This document shows, in pieces, positions 52,760-61,902 of a stretch of DNA of 64,000 nucleotides; position 1 is the first letter of the stretch, and the number at the start of each line of letters is the position of its first letter. Under the pieces are notes generated by a model that was not told the origin of the DNA, ran no database searches, and saw only the letters and a list, made by a program, of their open reading frames with translations. The position numbers and the translations under genes were made by a program. Origin of the DNA: JBALVT01 sp045110675 (lineage in GTDB: Bacteria; Pseudomonadota; Gammaproteobacteria; Pseudomonadales; Halieaceae); assembly GCA_045110675.1 (NCBI GenBank), contig JBGCGJ010000011.1, forward strand, positions 62,001 through 126,000. Reading direction: 5' to 3'.

Positions 52760-53814
52760 GCAAGGATTTCTTTCAGCGCCAGCATCAGGGCGTCGCAGTC
52801 ATCAGTGGTGCCAATACTAATTCTTAAAAACTGATCGATCCGTGGTGCGTTGAAGTAGCGAACCACGATACCTCGGTGCCTCAAGGCCTGAAAAAGTTCA
52901 CCGGCATCCTGATCGGGGTATCGACAGAACAAAAAGTTGGCACTTGAAGGCAATACCTCAAAACCCAGATCGCTCATGCTCGCTGATAGGCGATCTCGAT
53001 TGGCAATGACTTTGTCGCAGGACTCCTTGAAATACTCAACATCTTCCAGTGAAGCCAGGGCCGCAGCCTGGGCGACAACGTCCATTGGATAAGAATTGAA
53101 AGAGTTTTTGACCCTCTCCAGCCCTTCAATTAGCCCCGAATTGCCCATCGCGACGCCGACACGTAATCCTGCAAGAGCACGGGATTTCGACAGGGTCTGC
53201 ACGACCAACAAGTTGTCAAACTCATCGATGAGCTCCACCGCGGATTGACCACCAAAATCGATATAGGCTTCATCAATCACCACGACAGATGATCGGTGTA
53301 AGCTCAGCAATTCCCTAATACTCTCCAAGCTCAGTAGAATACCGGTCGGAGCATTGGGGTTGGGAATAATGATGCCACCGTTGTTAACAGGAAAGGCGTT
53401 TACGTCTACAGAAAAGTCTGAAGCCAGAGGCACAGTGTTGAATTCGCACTGGTACAAATTACACCACACAGGATAAAAGCTGTAGCTGATGTCGGGAAAA
53501 CACACCGGTAGGTCCTGCCTGAGCAAGGCGTGAAAAATGTGGGCAAGCACTTCATCAGAGCCATTGCCCAAAAATACTTGCTCGGAACCCAAACCGTTTA
53601 AGTCTGCGAAGGCCTTTTTCAGCTTATGGGATTCCGGGTCAGGATAGCGACGTAGATCATTCCCCGAGACTTCCGCAATCGCAGCCATCACACCGGGCGC
53701 AGGGTCAAAAGGAATCTCATTGGTATTGAGTTTAATCAGATTATCAAGCTGAGGCTGCTCTCCCGGAACATAGGGGGTTAGCTCATTGACCAGTCTGCTC
53801 CAGTAACGGCTCAT
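52756..53814 (-). CDS. hisC: Histidinol-phosphate aminotransferase
   Basis: PLP-dependent class I/II aminotransferase of 352 residues. Substrate-side motif LNTNEIPFDP, PLP site DEAYIDFG, PLP lysine Lys210 in TLSKSRALAGLRVG and Arg in FLRISIG. GGAG lies 7 bases before the ATG. It is outside a his operon, which suggests a second copy with broader use (such as aromatic amino acids), but that is inference. Confidence 0.92.
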   Translation of the reverse strand: MSRYWSRLVNELTPYVPGEQPQLDNLIKLNTNEIPFDPAPGVMAAIAEVSGNDLRRYPDPESHKLKKAFADLNGLGSEQVFLGNGSDEVLAHIFHALLRQDLPVCFPDISYSFYPVWCNLYQCEFNTVPLASDFSVDVNAFPVNNGGIIIPNPNAPTGILLSLESIRELLSLHRSSVVVIDEAYIDFGGQSAVELIDEFDNLLVVQTLSKSRALAGLRVGVAMGNSGLIEGLERVKNSFNSYPMDVVAQAAALASLEDVEYFKESCDKVIANRDRLSASMSDLGFEVLPSSANFLFCRYPDQDAGELFQALRHRGIVVRYFNAPRIDQFLRISIGTTDDCDALMLALKEILA

Positions 53815-53877
53815 GCCAAACTCCGTAATCGTTATTCAATGCCCTGAAACCCAAAACGTTGTGGGCCATTCTGGCAT

Positions 53878-53904
53878 AAAAAAAGCCCGGTAAGATACCG
53901 GGCT
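53878..53904 (-). terminator. Rho-independent terminator after tRNA-Glu copy 2
   Basis: Stem AGCCCGGT/ACCGGGCT with a short loop, then seven T on the minus strand, starting 12 bases after the CCA end of the tRNA. Confidence 0.92.
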
Positions 53905-53915
53905 TAATTTTAATA

Positions 53916-53991
53916 TGGCGTCCCCTAGGGGGTTCGAACCCCTGTTACCGCCGTGAAAGGGCAGTGTCCTGGACCACTAGACGAAGGGGAC
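53916..53991 (-). tRNA. tRNA-Glu (anticodon TTC), copy 2
   Basis: 76 bases with encoded CCA, identical to copy 1 at 24907-24982 except two D-loop bases (GGTCCAGG here, GGCCTAGG there). Transcribed alone from the promoter at 54031-54058 and ended by a strong terminator. Confidence 0.97.
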
Positions 53992-54291
53992 GCAGCGCGC
54001 TTGCGGCAGTCAAACTGCGACAGCGGCGGTATTGTACCGAAGCCGTCGTTCATTGCAAACTTTAGACGGCCAGTTGCAGACGATCTTTGGTTCGCAGGAT
54101 CGGATCAACACGGTGTGCTGAATATCGGGGAGTCACCACACAGAAGCATTTTCCTTTGAGCCTGGATAGTGACAGTATGATTGCTAAAGAGGTTCTAGAT
54201 CTGAGTAAACAATTGAAGCAGGTGTCCGTCTGGCAACAGGTCGACGAGCGTTTGCTTGCCTAGAGTCATTGAGCGAGGGAGATCTGGAATC
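53992..54291. other. 300-base gap between tRNA-Glu and RhtA-like gene
   Basis: It holds the tRNA-Glu promoter at 54031-54058. On the plus strand a frame is open from 54066 to a TAG near 54263; its last 28 codons start with ATG 54177 (MIAKEVLDLSKQLKQV) and look protein-like and helical, but there is no ribosome site and no recognised family. It could be a small protein, a remnant, or chance. Confidence 0.35.
54031..54058 (-). promoter_or_regulatory. Sigma-70 promoter of tRNA-Glu copy 2
   Basis: On the minus strand TTGCAA, 16 bases, TACAAT; the tRNA starts 39 bases after the -10. Confidence 0.65.
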
Positions 54292-55164
54292 TTGCAAGAT
54301 ACTAAAAGCCACTCGGCATTGCAGTCGGTTTCGCCCACGCTACTGGTACTGCTGTCTATAAGCTCTATCCAGGTAGGCGCAGCGCTGGCGACGGGTCTCT
54401 TTCCAGCATTGGGTGCCGAGGGCACGGTTGCGGTGCGAATTCTGTTCTCTGCGCTGATTTTGTTGCTGGCATCGCGCCGGAGATTACCCAAGCTGCACAG
54501 ACAACTGGTTCGGCACTGGCCGACCCTACTGCTCTTCGGTTTGTGCATCGCCGCGATGAATTTCTTCTTTTACAAGTCCATTGCGATAATTCCGCTGGGA
54601 ACCGCCGTAGCCTTCGAGTTCATTGGTCCTTTGGGAGTTGCCGCAGTCACATCCAGGCGAAGAAGTCACTTTGCCTGGGTATTCTTAGCAGCGGTGGGTA
54701 TTGTTCTTTTATCGCCCTTGTCAGGCGCTAGTTTGGATACTCTTGGTATCTTTTACGCACTGCTTGCGGGAGCGGGCTGGGCTTGCTTTATCATTCTGGC
54801 AGCTCGGGTGGGAAAACAGGTGCCGGGAAACGACGGCTTGATTATCGCAATGACAGTCGCTGCCGTTGCCATGCTTCCCTTCGCCGCCCCAGTATCAGCA
54901 GTGCTGGTAGCAGACCCGGCCCTGTTGCTTGCCTGTGTGGGCATCGCGCTGATTTCAACCACTTTACCGTTTATGTTTGAGTTTGCCGCGCTTAAACGTA
55001 TGCCAAAGCGAAACTACGGCGTGCTCGTCAGCGTAGAGCCCGCGGTAGCAGCCTTGGTTGGCGCAGTGCTGTTGGGGGAACGCATCGGCACACAAAGTAT
55101 GATCGCGGTCGCTTGCGTTGTCATTGCCGCGATCGGCATTAGCATTTCCGACGCTCAGAAGTAA
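54292..55164 (+). CDS. rhtA: EamA/DMT-family exporter, RhtA-like
   Basis: Inner-membrane exporter of 290 residues with about ten helices in two EamA repeats (SIAIIPLGTAVAFEFIGPL in the first, VLVSVEPAVAALVGAVLLGE in the second), the pattern of RhtA, which exports threonine and homoserine. Start chosen at TTG 54292 behind GAGGGAG; an upstream TTG at 54256 is possible. Convergent with phoU, 51 bases away. The symbol rests on motif similarity. Confidence 0.8.
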   Translation: MQDTKSHSALQSVSPTLLVLLSISSIQVGAALATGLFPALGAEGTVAVRILFSALILLLASRRRLPKLHRQLVRHWPTLLLFGLCIAAMNFFFYKSIAIIPLGTAVAFEFIGPLGVAAVTSRRRSHFAWVFLAAVGIVLLSPLSGASLDTLGIFYALLAGAGWACFIILAARVGKQVPGNDGLIIAMTVAAVAMLPFAAPVSAVLVADPALLLACVGIALISTTLPFMFEFAALKRMPKRNYGVLVSVEPAVAALVGAVLLGERIGTQSMIAVACVVIAAIGISISDAQK

Positions 55165-55215
55165 TAGGGATGGGCGCGTGTTCTACCTAGATAGTCGACA
55201 CAGCTATGAAGTCCG

Positions 55216-55938
55216 TTACTCGGTATCTTCAACTTGAGAAATCAGTTCGTCTAACTCTACATGGCGAACATCCAACCCACGCACCAGGTAAATTACATGT
55301 TCGGCGATGTTGGCAGCATGATCACCAATCCGCTCCAGACTTCGAAGTGCCCACATTTCATTCAAAACAGAAGTTATCACTCTTGGGTCTTCCATCATGA
55401 AGGTGACAAGACTGCGCATAGCGCTACCGTATTCCTTATCCACCGCATTGTCTTGTCGAACAACTTCGACGGCCGTATCGACATCCAGGCGTGTAAAGGC
55501 ATCCAGTGCTTTACGCAACATGTCAGCTACATGCAGACCGATATGGCGAATTTCTACAAAATTGCTCGGGGAAACACCTTCCTCAGAAAGCTTGATTGCC
55601 TGGCGTGCAATTTTTGCCGCCTCATCGCCAATCCTTTCCAAATCTGTAATAACACGAGCCACGGATAAAACCAGCCGCAAATCGCTGGCGGCAGGCTGTC
55701 GTCGAGCGAGTATACGCGAGCACTCATCATCGATGCTCATCTCCATTCGATTCACCTCTTGATCCAGCGAAATGACTTTACTCGCTTCGCCGCTATCGAG
55801 TGTCACCAAGGCTTCTACAGCAGCGCTCAGTTGCTGTTCTACTCTGCCACCCATCTCAAGCAAATGATTTTTTACCCCTTCCAGTTCAGCATTGAACTGC
55901 GCAGAGATATGCTGTTTGTAACTATCTTGATTCAACAT
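55216..55938 (-). CDS. phoU: Phosphate transport system regulator PhoU
   Basis: Cytoplasmic all-helical protein of 240 residues with two PhoU repeats carrying metal-binding E/DxxxD-type motifs (ITDLERIGDEAAKIA and LRSLERIGDHAANIAE). It couples Pst transporter state to PhoR and keeps the Pho regulon off in phosphate excess. Last gene of the pst unit, 11 bases after pstB. Confidence 0.97.
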   Translation of the reverse strand: MLNQDSYKQHISAQFNAELEGVKNHLLEMGGRVEQQLSAAVEALVTLDSGEASKVISLDQEVNRMEMSIDDECSRILARRQPAASDLRLVLSVARVITDLERIGDEAAKIARQAIKLSEEGVSPSNFVEIRHIGLHVADMLRKALDAFTRLDVDTAVEVVRQDNAVDKEYGSAMRSLVTFMMEDPRVITSVLNEMWALRSLERIGDHAANIAEHVIYLVRGLDVRHVELDELISQVEDTE

Positions 55939-55949
55939 GGCAAGTTCCT

Positions 55950-56771
55950 CTAGCCGTAGCGCCCGGTAATATAGTCTTCGGTTTGCTTTTTGGCGGGGTT
56001 GGTAAACAGGGTATCAGTGTCGTCGTATTCGATTAGCTGCCCCATATACATAAATGCAGTCATGTCTGACACACGCGCCGCTTGCTGCATATTGTGTGTG
56101 ACAATAACAATGGTAAAGCGCGACTTAAGTTCGTATATCAGCTCTTCAATTTTTAAGGTAGAGATCGGGTCCAGAGCGGAAGCCGGCTCATCCAGAAGAA
56201 GCACCTCAGGTTCTACGGCGATAGTTCGAGCGATTACTAAGCGCTGTTGCTGACCTCCCGATAAACCCAGAGCGCTGTCGTCCAGTCGATCTTTCACTTC
56301 ATCCCACAAGGCAGAGGAACGCAGAGACTTTTCCACCACTTCATCGAGAACACGTTTTTTGTTAATACCCTGAATTCTCAAACCGTAAGCGACGTTTTCA
56401 TATATTGATTTTGGGAAGGGATTGGGTTTCTGAAACACCATGCCGATTCGCCGACGCAAACTTGCAACATCGACGCCAGGGGCGTAAATATCGTCACCTT
56501 CGAGGCGAATACTTCCTTGTATACGACAACCATCAACCAAATCGTTCATCCGGTTGAAGCAACGCAACAGACTGGATTTACCGCAACCACTAGGCCCAAT
56601 AAAAGCGGTCACTCTGCGTTTCGGTATCTCCAATTGAATGTCTTTGAGCGCATGCGTGTCCTGATCGTAATACAGCTGCAATCCATCGACAGTTAAGCTC
56701 GTCTCTGGCGGCTCCGCATCGAGCGGCTTGGGGCGATTTAGCGCCTCGATATCAATCGCATGACTTTGCAT
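55950..56771 (-). CDS. pstB: Phosphate ABC transporter ATP-binding protein
   Basis: ATPase of the high-affinity phosphate importer, 273 residues. Walker A GPSGCGKSS, signature LSGGQQQR, Walker B VLLLDEPASALD, switch histidine in VTHNMQQA. A short N-terminal extension of about 25 residues precedes the ATPase core. It starts 29 bases after pstA. Confidence 0.97.
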   Translation of the reverse strand: MQSHAIDIEALNRPKPLDAEPPETSLTVDGLQLYYDQDTHALKDIQLEIPKRRVTAFIGPSGCGKSSLLRCFNRMNDLVDGCRIQGSIRLEGDDIYAPGVDVASLRRRIGMVFQKPNPFPKSIYENVAYGLRIQGINKKRVLDEVVEKSLRSSALWDEVKDRLDDSALGLSGGQQQRLVIARTIAVEPEVLLLDEPASALDPISTLKIEELIYELKSRFTIVIVTHNMQQAARVSDMTAFMYMGQLIEYDDTDTLFTNPAKKQTEDYITGRYG

Positions 56772-56800
56772 AATTCAAATTCCGTTCCGTGAGTGAGGCA

Positions 56801-58510
56801 TTAATTTTCGAGGGACTTATAGCGCTCTCGCAGTCGGTTGCGTAAACCTACTGCCGCTAAATTTAACAAGGCAATTATAGCCACCAACAGCAGCGCCGTG
56901 GCATAGACAAGTGGCCGTGCGGCTTCGACGTTGGGACTCTGAAAGCCGACATCGTAAATATGAAAACCCAGGTGCATAAACTTTTGATCCAAATGGATAA
57001 ACGGGTAGTTTCCGTCCACCGGCAGCGTCGGAGCAAGTTTTACGACACCTACCAGCATTAGAGGCGCAACCTCCCCCGCTGCTCTGGCCACTGCCAGAAT
57101 CAGGCCTGTCATCATCGCCGGGCTCGCCATCGGCAATACCACTCGCCAAAGGGTCTCAGCGCGGGTTGCACCCAGGGCCAAGCTACCTTCGCGCAAAGAC
57201 TTGGGAATGCGTGATAGCCCCTCTTCTGTTGCGACGATGACAACCGGCAGTGTCAGCAGCGCCAATGTCAGTGACGCCCACATTAGCCCCGGAGTACCGA
57301 AGGTTGGACTTGGAAGTGCCGCGTTAAAAAAGACCTCGTCAAGCTCACCGCCGACAAAGTAGATAAAAAAACCTAGGCCGAAGACGCCATACACGATGGA
57401 AGGTACTCCGGCCAGGTTATTTACCGCAATACGAATTGATCGTGTGACGATGCCCTGCTTAGCATATTCGCGCAAGTAGACAGCAGCGACCACGCCAAAA
57501 GGCGTCACCATGACAGACATCAGTAACACCATCATCACGGTACCGAAGATCGCCGGGAATACTCCACCTTCCGTATTCGCCTCGCGGGGCTCCGCAGTGA
57601 GAAATTCCTTGAGCTTCTCAAAATACATGCCGATTTTTTCAAGCACTGTCATTTTGTTAGGCTGATATACCCTCACCACTTTCGAAAGCGGTAAAGTCAC
57701 CACCTGGCCGCTGGGTAGCGCGGCGGTATAACTGTGCTTTTCTATGCTGTCATATAAACCATAGAGTTCCTGTTGAAACTCCTTGTATTGAGCATTCAAC
57801 TGATCCCGCTCTTCGGCAAATCGAAGTTTTTCCTGGGAACTCAATTCACCATCCAACTCAAGAGATCGCTCCTCCAGGCGCAAGCGTTCCAGGCTGTAGT
57901 TAATGCTGCCAATCTCAATTCTCTCAAGGTGGTGAATTTCTTCGCGGACGGCTGTAGTGGATGCGATGAGTGATTGGAAAGCAGCCCAGGCCGCAGTCTC
58001 ATCTTCTCGAACGTCGCCGACAACAGTTCCGTCTTCAAATACAGTTTGCAAATAACCGTAAAAATTGCCCCATTCCAGGCGCTCAATGGTCATGGCATTT
58101 TCCGGGTAGCTTTTCTGCGAGAGCTGCTCATCTATTAGCCATAAAAAGTCGTTGCCAAGGAAATCGCGATTTCCCTGCTTCATCAAAAATCGTTTGAAGA
58201 AAGGCCCTTCACCCTGCAACTCGATGCCCGCGTCGGAAAGCTGTTCACCCGACACTTCCAGCTCTTCCACCAGTTCCCCGAGCAAAGTGCGACTCTCTCC
58301 TTGATAGCTCAATGTTGTGGAGAGGACGTCTGAGGGCCAAAAATGTCCAAAGCCTCGCACTGCTAACAACACAATCAAACCCAATACTGCGATTAAACTG
58401 ATACTGACCGCGGCGGCGTTGCCCCAAATCATCGGTTCGCCGCTTTTGACCCAATCGATAAAACTTTTGCTTCCCGAGGATCGTAAGCTCTTGGTAGGTG
58501 ATTGCGTCAT
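56801..58510 (-). CDS. pstA: Phosphate ABC transporter permease PstA, long form
   Basis: Permease of 569 residues, nearly twice the classical ~300. After an N-terminal helix (about 34-53) a hydrophilic, partly coiled-coil insert (about 60-305) probably faces the periplasm; the permease core follows (about 315-560) with the EAA-loop region SLALGATRAETLWRVVLPMA. Long forms occur in Pseudomonas and relatives. Its ATG overlaps the pstC stop. Confidence 0.94.
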   Translation of the reverse strand: MTQSPTKSLRSSGSKSFIDWVKSGEPMIWGNAAAVSISLIAVLGLIVLLAVRGFGHFWPSDVLSTTLSYQGESRTLLGELVEELEVSGEQLSDAGIELQGEGPFFKRFLMKQGNRDFLGNDFLWLIDEQLSQKSYPENAMTIERLEWGNFYGYLQTVFEDGTVVGDVREDETAAWAAFQSLIASTTAVREEIHHLERIEIGSINYSLERLRLEERSLELDGELSSQEKLRFAEERDQLNAQYKEFQQELYGLYDSIEKHSYTAALPSGQVVTLPLSKVVRVYQPNKMTVLEKIGMYFEKLKEFLTAEPREANTEGGVFPAIFGTVMMVLLMSVMVTPFGVVAAVYLREYAKQGIVTRSIRIAVNNLAGVPSIVYGVFGLGFFIYFVGGELDEVFFNAALPSPTFGTPGLMWASLTLALLTLPVVIVATEEGLSRIPKSLREGSLALGATRAETLWRVVLPMASPAMMTGLILAVARAAGEVAPLMLVGVVKLAPTLPVDGNYPFIHLDQKFMHLGFHIYDVGFQSPNVEAARPLVYATALLLVAIIALLNLAAVGLRNRLRERYKSLEN

Positions 58511-60756
58511 TACAGTGAACCGTATTTCAAACGCAGGCGCTGGCGAACCAACTCGGCGATTGTGTTAACCACAAAGGTAAAAAGAAACAACACGAAGGCT
58601 GCAAGGAATAGTACCCGGTAGTGCGTGCTGTCTACCTCAGCCTCTGGAACTTCGACCGCGATATTGGCTGCCAGGGTGCGCATTCCCTCGAAGATATTGG
58701 CATCCATTATAGGAGTGTTCCCGGTGGCCATAAGCACAATCATAGTTTCTCCCACGGCCCTACCCATCCCGATCATTAGGGCCGAAAATATCCCAGGGCT
58801 GGCAGTGGGCAAAACCACGCCGACGAGGGTTTGCCAGGGCGTTGCGCCCAGGGCCAAACTGCCGTAGCTAAGATGCTTGGGAACGGCAAAAATTGCATCC
58901 TCTGTTATCGAGAAAATGGTGGGGATTACCGCCATCCCCATGGCGATACCCACGATCAAGGCATTGCGTTGATCAAATGAAACGCCGAGTTTCGAAGTAA
59001 TCCACACACGCATATCACCATCGAAAAAAAACAATTCAATGGCATCATTCGAAGCGAAGCTGGTGTAGCCCAAAGCGAAGACGACCGGAATCAACACCAT
59101 GGCATGCCAACCATCGGGGATAATGGCACGCCAGGCACCGGGTAAACGAGACCAAAGATAGGCGAAGACCAATACCCCGACCGGTACGATGATCATCACC
59201 GAGAACACACCTGTTAGATTGTTTTCTACAAAGGGTGCCAACCACAGACCGGCGAGAAATCCCAGAATCACAGTGGGTAACGCTTCCATTAACTCGATAA
59301 GCGGCTTTACCTTACGCCGCAATCTGGGAGCCATGAAATACGCAGTATAAATAGCACCGCATATCCCCAACGGGGCGGCGATCAACATAGTATAGAAGGC
59401 GGCCTTTAGCGTACCGAACGCCAGTGGAGAGAAGCTGTACTTGGGCTCGAAATCATTGTTCGATGCAGAGGACTGCCATATGTAAGCCGGCTCCTCATAG
59501 CTTTCATACCAAACTTTCTGCCACAATGCAGACCAGGAGATATCTGGATGCTCGTTATCGATGCGATAGGCATGCGCTAAACCGTCCTTGTTTAGCAGTA
59601 GAATTTTATTTCCGCGTGGGGAGATAGCAGATAGCACAGGTGCCACTTCCTGCTCAAGTTGCTCATCGAATAAGGTTCGATGAGCCGTACTGTGGTAAAT
59701 CTGCAATTGTCCTGTGTTTCCCAAGGCCAGAAAACCTTTGCGACGATGCTCAGGAATCAATTTTGCGATAGAGGCTCCGCCAGTTAAAAATTCGCGCACC
59801 CGCTCCAGCCGCGCGCCCTGCTCATCTCGCACAATAAAAAACTGCGCCAGCTCTCCCTGGCTTGATGTCGCCAGTAAGGAGATACCTCCGAGCAAAAGTT
59901 CGCTTGTGGTCAGCTCACCACCGCGTTGAAAAAGTTGACCGGTGTCTACGATACTCAGGGCATTTTCATTATCCGTTTCGTTTAAATCCAGAATGCTATA
60001 AGACCCATCTGCTTGCAGTCGATAAACCCAGCGTTGGTCTGATGAAATATGCAGAGCGGCGGTTTGCCCGGCCAGGCTTGGGAAATTTAGCACCTCCTGT
60101 TCAAGAACAAGTTCGTCGGTCAAAAAGTCGACATCCTTGAGGTAACGGTGACCTACCAATACACCATCGCTTTGCTGCCCTACGATAACTAGCGCATCCT
60201 CAGTATCACGAACGGACACAGCCTTGATCTGCGCACTCCCGATTACAAAGCGTTGATCAGCATAGGCGGTTTCCACCGAGGGTGTAATGAGGCGCTTGTC
60301 ATCGGGATAACTAATCAGATAACTGTGTTTAACCAGGGTGACTTCGCCATCATTATGACCTAAAGCGAGGAGTCGGCTATCGGCGCTCTCGGGTGAAACC
60401 GCAGTGATGTAATTCTTGTTCTTGGCCAGTCGAGCAGACCTTATCAACTCCCCTGTGTCGACCTTAAAAAAGTGCCCCATGTTTTGGGCATCGACAGAAA
60501 GGCCAACCTCGCCCTGCTCTTCCATAGCCAGGTAGAGAGGCGGCGCACCAGAATCCTGCCACTGATAATTGGCTACCGGTTCGATATGCGCGTTGTCAAA
60601 CAGCGGGAGAACTTCGTACAGCAAGTAAAAGAAGATTAACAGGATGGCAAACAGTACGCCTCCACCACCCGCTGTAATTGTGGCGGTTGCAAGCCGATCT
60701 TTTAAACGGCGCCAGCCGGTTGAATAGGGAGGTATCTGGTCAGCTAAAGAGGACAA
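58510..60756 (-). CDS. pstC: Phosphate ABC transporter permease PstC, long form
   Basis: Permease of 748 residues. A first helix (about 28-52) is followed by a large beta-rich periplasmic-type domain (about 60-430, with repeat-like strands suggesting a beta propeller) and then the permease core (about 445-740) with SLALGATPWQTLVGVVLPTA. The start is TTG 60756 with GAG 8 bases upstream. The long extra domain matches the long PstA encoded next, suggesting the two inserts pair. Confidence 0.93.
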   Translation of the reverse strand: MSSLADQIPPYSTGWRRLKDRLATATITAGGGGVLFAILLIFFYLLYEVLPLFDNAHIEPVANYQWQDSGAPPLYLAMEEQGEVGLSVDAQNMGHFFKVDTGELIRSARLAKNKNYITAVSPESADSRLLALGHNDGEVTLVKHSYLISYPDDKRLITPSVETAYADQRFVIGSAQIKAVSVRDTEDALVIVGQQSDGVLVGHRYLKDVDFLTDELVLEQEVLNFPSLAGQTAALHISSDQRWVYRLQADGSYSILDLNETDNENALSIVDTGQLFQRGGELTTSELLLGGISLLATSSQGELAQFFIVRDEQGARLERVREFLTGGASIAKLIPEHRRKGFLALGNTGQLQIYHSTAHRTLFDEQLEQEVAPVLSAISPRGNKILLLNKDGLAHAYRIDNEHPDISWSALWQKVWYESYEEPAYIWQSSASNNDFEPKYSFSPLAFGTLKAAFYTMLIAAPLGICGAIYTAYFMAPRLRRKVKPLIELMEALPTVILGFLAGLWLAPFVENNLTGVFSVMIIVPVGVLVFAYLWSRLPGAWRAIIPDGWHAMVLIPVVFALGYTSFASNDAIELFFFDGDMRVWITSKLGVSFDQRNALIVGIAMGMAVIPTIFSITEDAIFAVPKHLSYGSLALGATPWQTLVGVVLPTASPGIFSALMIGMGRAVGETMIVLMATGNTPIMDANIFEGMRTLAANIAVEVPEAEVDSTHYRVLFLAAFVLFLFTFVVNTIAELVRQRLRLKYGSL

Positions 60757-60858
60757 GTTAGTAACTCAAGTAGTTTCAAAAAGCCGTAGCCACGTTCGCA
60801 AAAAGACCACCTTAACGGCAGCCATTTTGCATTAATTCAAAAACTCGACAGATAATAT

Positions 60859-61833
60859 CTACAACTCCAGAGACTTAGTCATTCTCTGAACTACCGAAGC
60901 CGGCAGGGAAATATAGCCATCCTTTGCGACGACTTCCTGGCCCTGTTTTGAGTACACCAGTTTAATAAACTCGCGCTCCAGGGGTGACAAGGGCTTGTTT
61001 GGCGCCTTGTTAATATAGACATAGAGGAAGCGAGAAAGCGGATAGCTACCATTTACAGCATTTTCGGGTGTCGCCTCAACGACTTCGCCGCCAGGTTTTT
61101 TGCTGACAGGGACAGCTCGAACACTAGAGGTTTTATAGCCAATTCCCGAATAACCGATGCCGTTAACCGATGTCGACACCGACTGAACGACGGAGGCGCT
61201 GCCCGGCTGTTCGTTGACCGTATTTTTGAAATCACCCTTACAGAGCGCCTTGCTCTTAAAATACCCGTAGGTCCCGGAAACAGAGTTTCTGCCAAAGATC
61301 TGAATATCACGAGCCACCCAAGCGCCTCCGAGGCCTAAATCACCCCAGGCCGCGATATCGGAATCATTGCCACATTTACGAGTACTTGAGAACACGGCAT
61401 CGACCTGTGCGATGCTCATTCCCTCTAGTGGATTGTCCTTGTGCACATAGACCGCGAGCGCATCAATGGCCACCGGAACAGCTGTCGGCTTATAACCATA
61501 ACGGCCTTCGAAGGCCTCCAGTTCCCTATCCTTCATCTTTCGACTCATTGGACCAATGTTTGAGGTACCTTCCGTTAGTGCGGGAGGCGCGGTGGAAGAA
61601 CCTGCAGCCTGAATCTGGATGTTAACGTTGGGATAGGCACGCTTAAACTCTTCGGCCCACAATGTCATTAGGTTAGCGAGCGTATCAGAACCAATACTGG
61701 ACAGGTTGCCCGATACACCAGCGGCTGGCTGGTAGTCCGGCAAGGTGTCGACTGCCTCATTCGCCACACTGATTTGGGCAGCAGCGATGGCTAATGCAGC
61801 ACTACTGGTTTTAAAAAATTTGCTCAGTTTCAT
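60859..61833 (-). CDS. pstS: Phosphate-binding periplasmic protein PstS
   Basis: Substrate-binding protein of 324 residues with a signal peptide (about 1-24, cleavage near SVA-NEA). Phosphate-site segments SSIGSDTLANLMTLWAEEF and IQAAGSSTAPPALTEGTSNI are present. Transcribed from a PhoB-controlled promoter at 61885-61902; pstC follows 102 bases later. Confidence 0.96.
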   Translation of the reverse strand: MKLSKFFKTSSAALAIAAAQISVANEAVDTLPDYQPAAGVSGNLSSIGSDTLANLMTLWAEEFKRAYPNVNIQIQAAGSSTAPPALTEGTSNIGPMSRKMKDRELEAFEGRYGYKPTAVPVAIDALAVYVHKDNPLEGMSIAQVDAVFSSTRKCGNDSDIAAWGDLGLGGAWVARDIQIFGRNSVSGTYGYFKSKALCKGDFKNTVNEQPGSASVVQSVSTSVNGIGYSGIGYKTSSVRAVPVSKKPGGEVVEATPENAVNGSYPLSRFLYVYINKAPNKPLSPLEREFIKLVYSKQGQEVVAKDGYISLPASVVQRMTKSLEL

Positions 61834-61884
61834 GCGAACTCCATTCTGGTTTGGCTTGAATGGAGAATACGATAACTACAAATT

Positions 61885-61902
61885 GTGACAGTAATGTTAC
61901 AG
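61885..61902 (-). promoter_or_regulatory. PhoB box and promoter of pstS
   Basis: On the minus strand CTGTAAC ATTA CTGTCAC, two 7-base repeats 11 bases apart as in the Pho box, with a TATCGT -10 candidate 10 bases further. It overlaps the phoR stop codon, so pstS is probably induced separately from phoBR. Confidence 0.85.
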
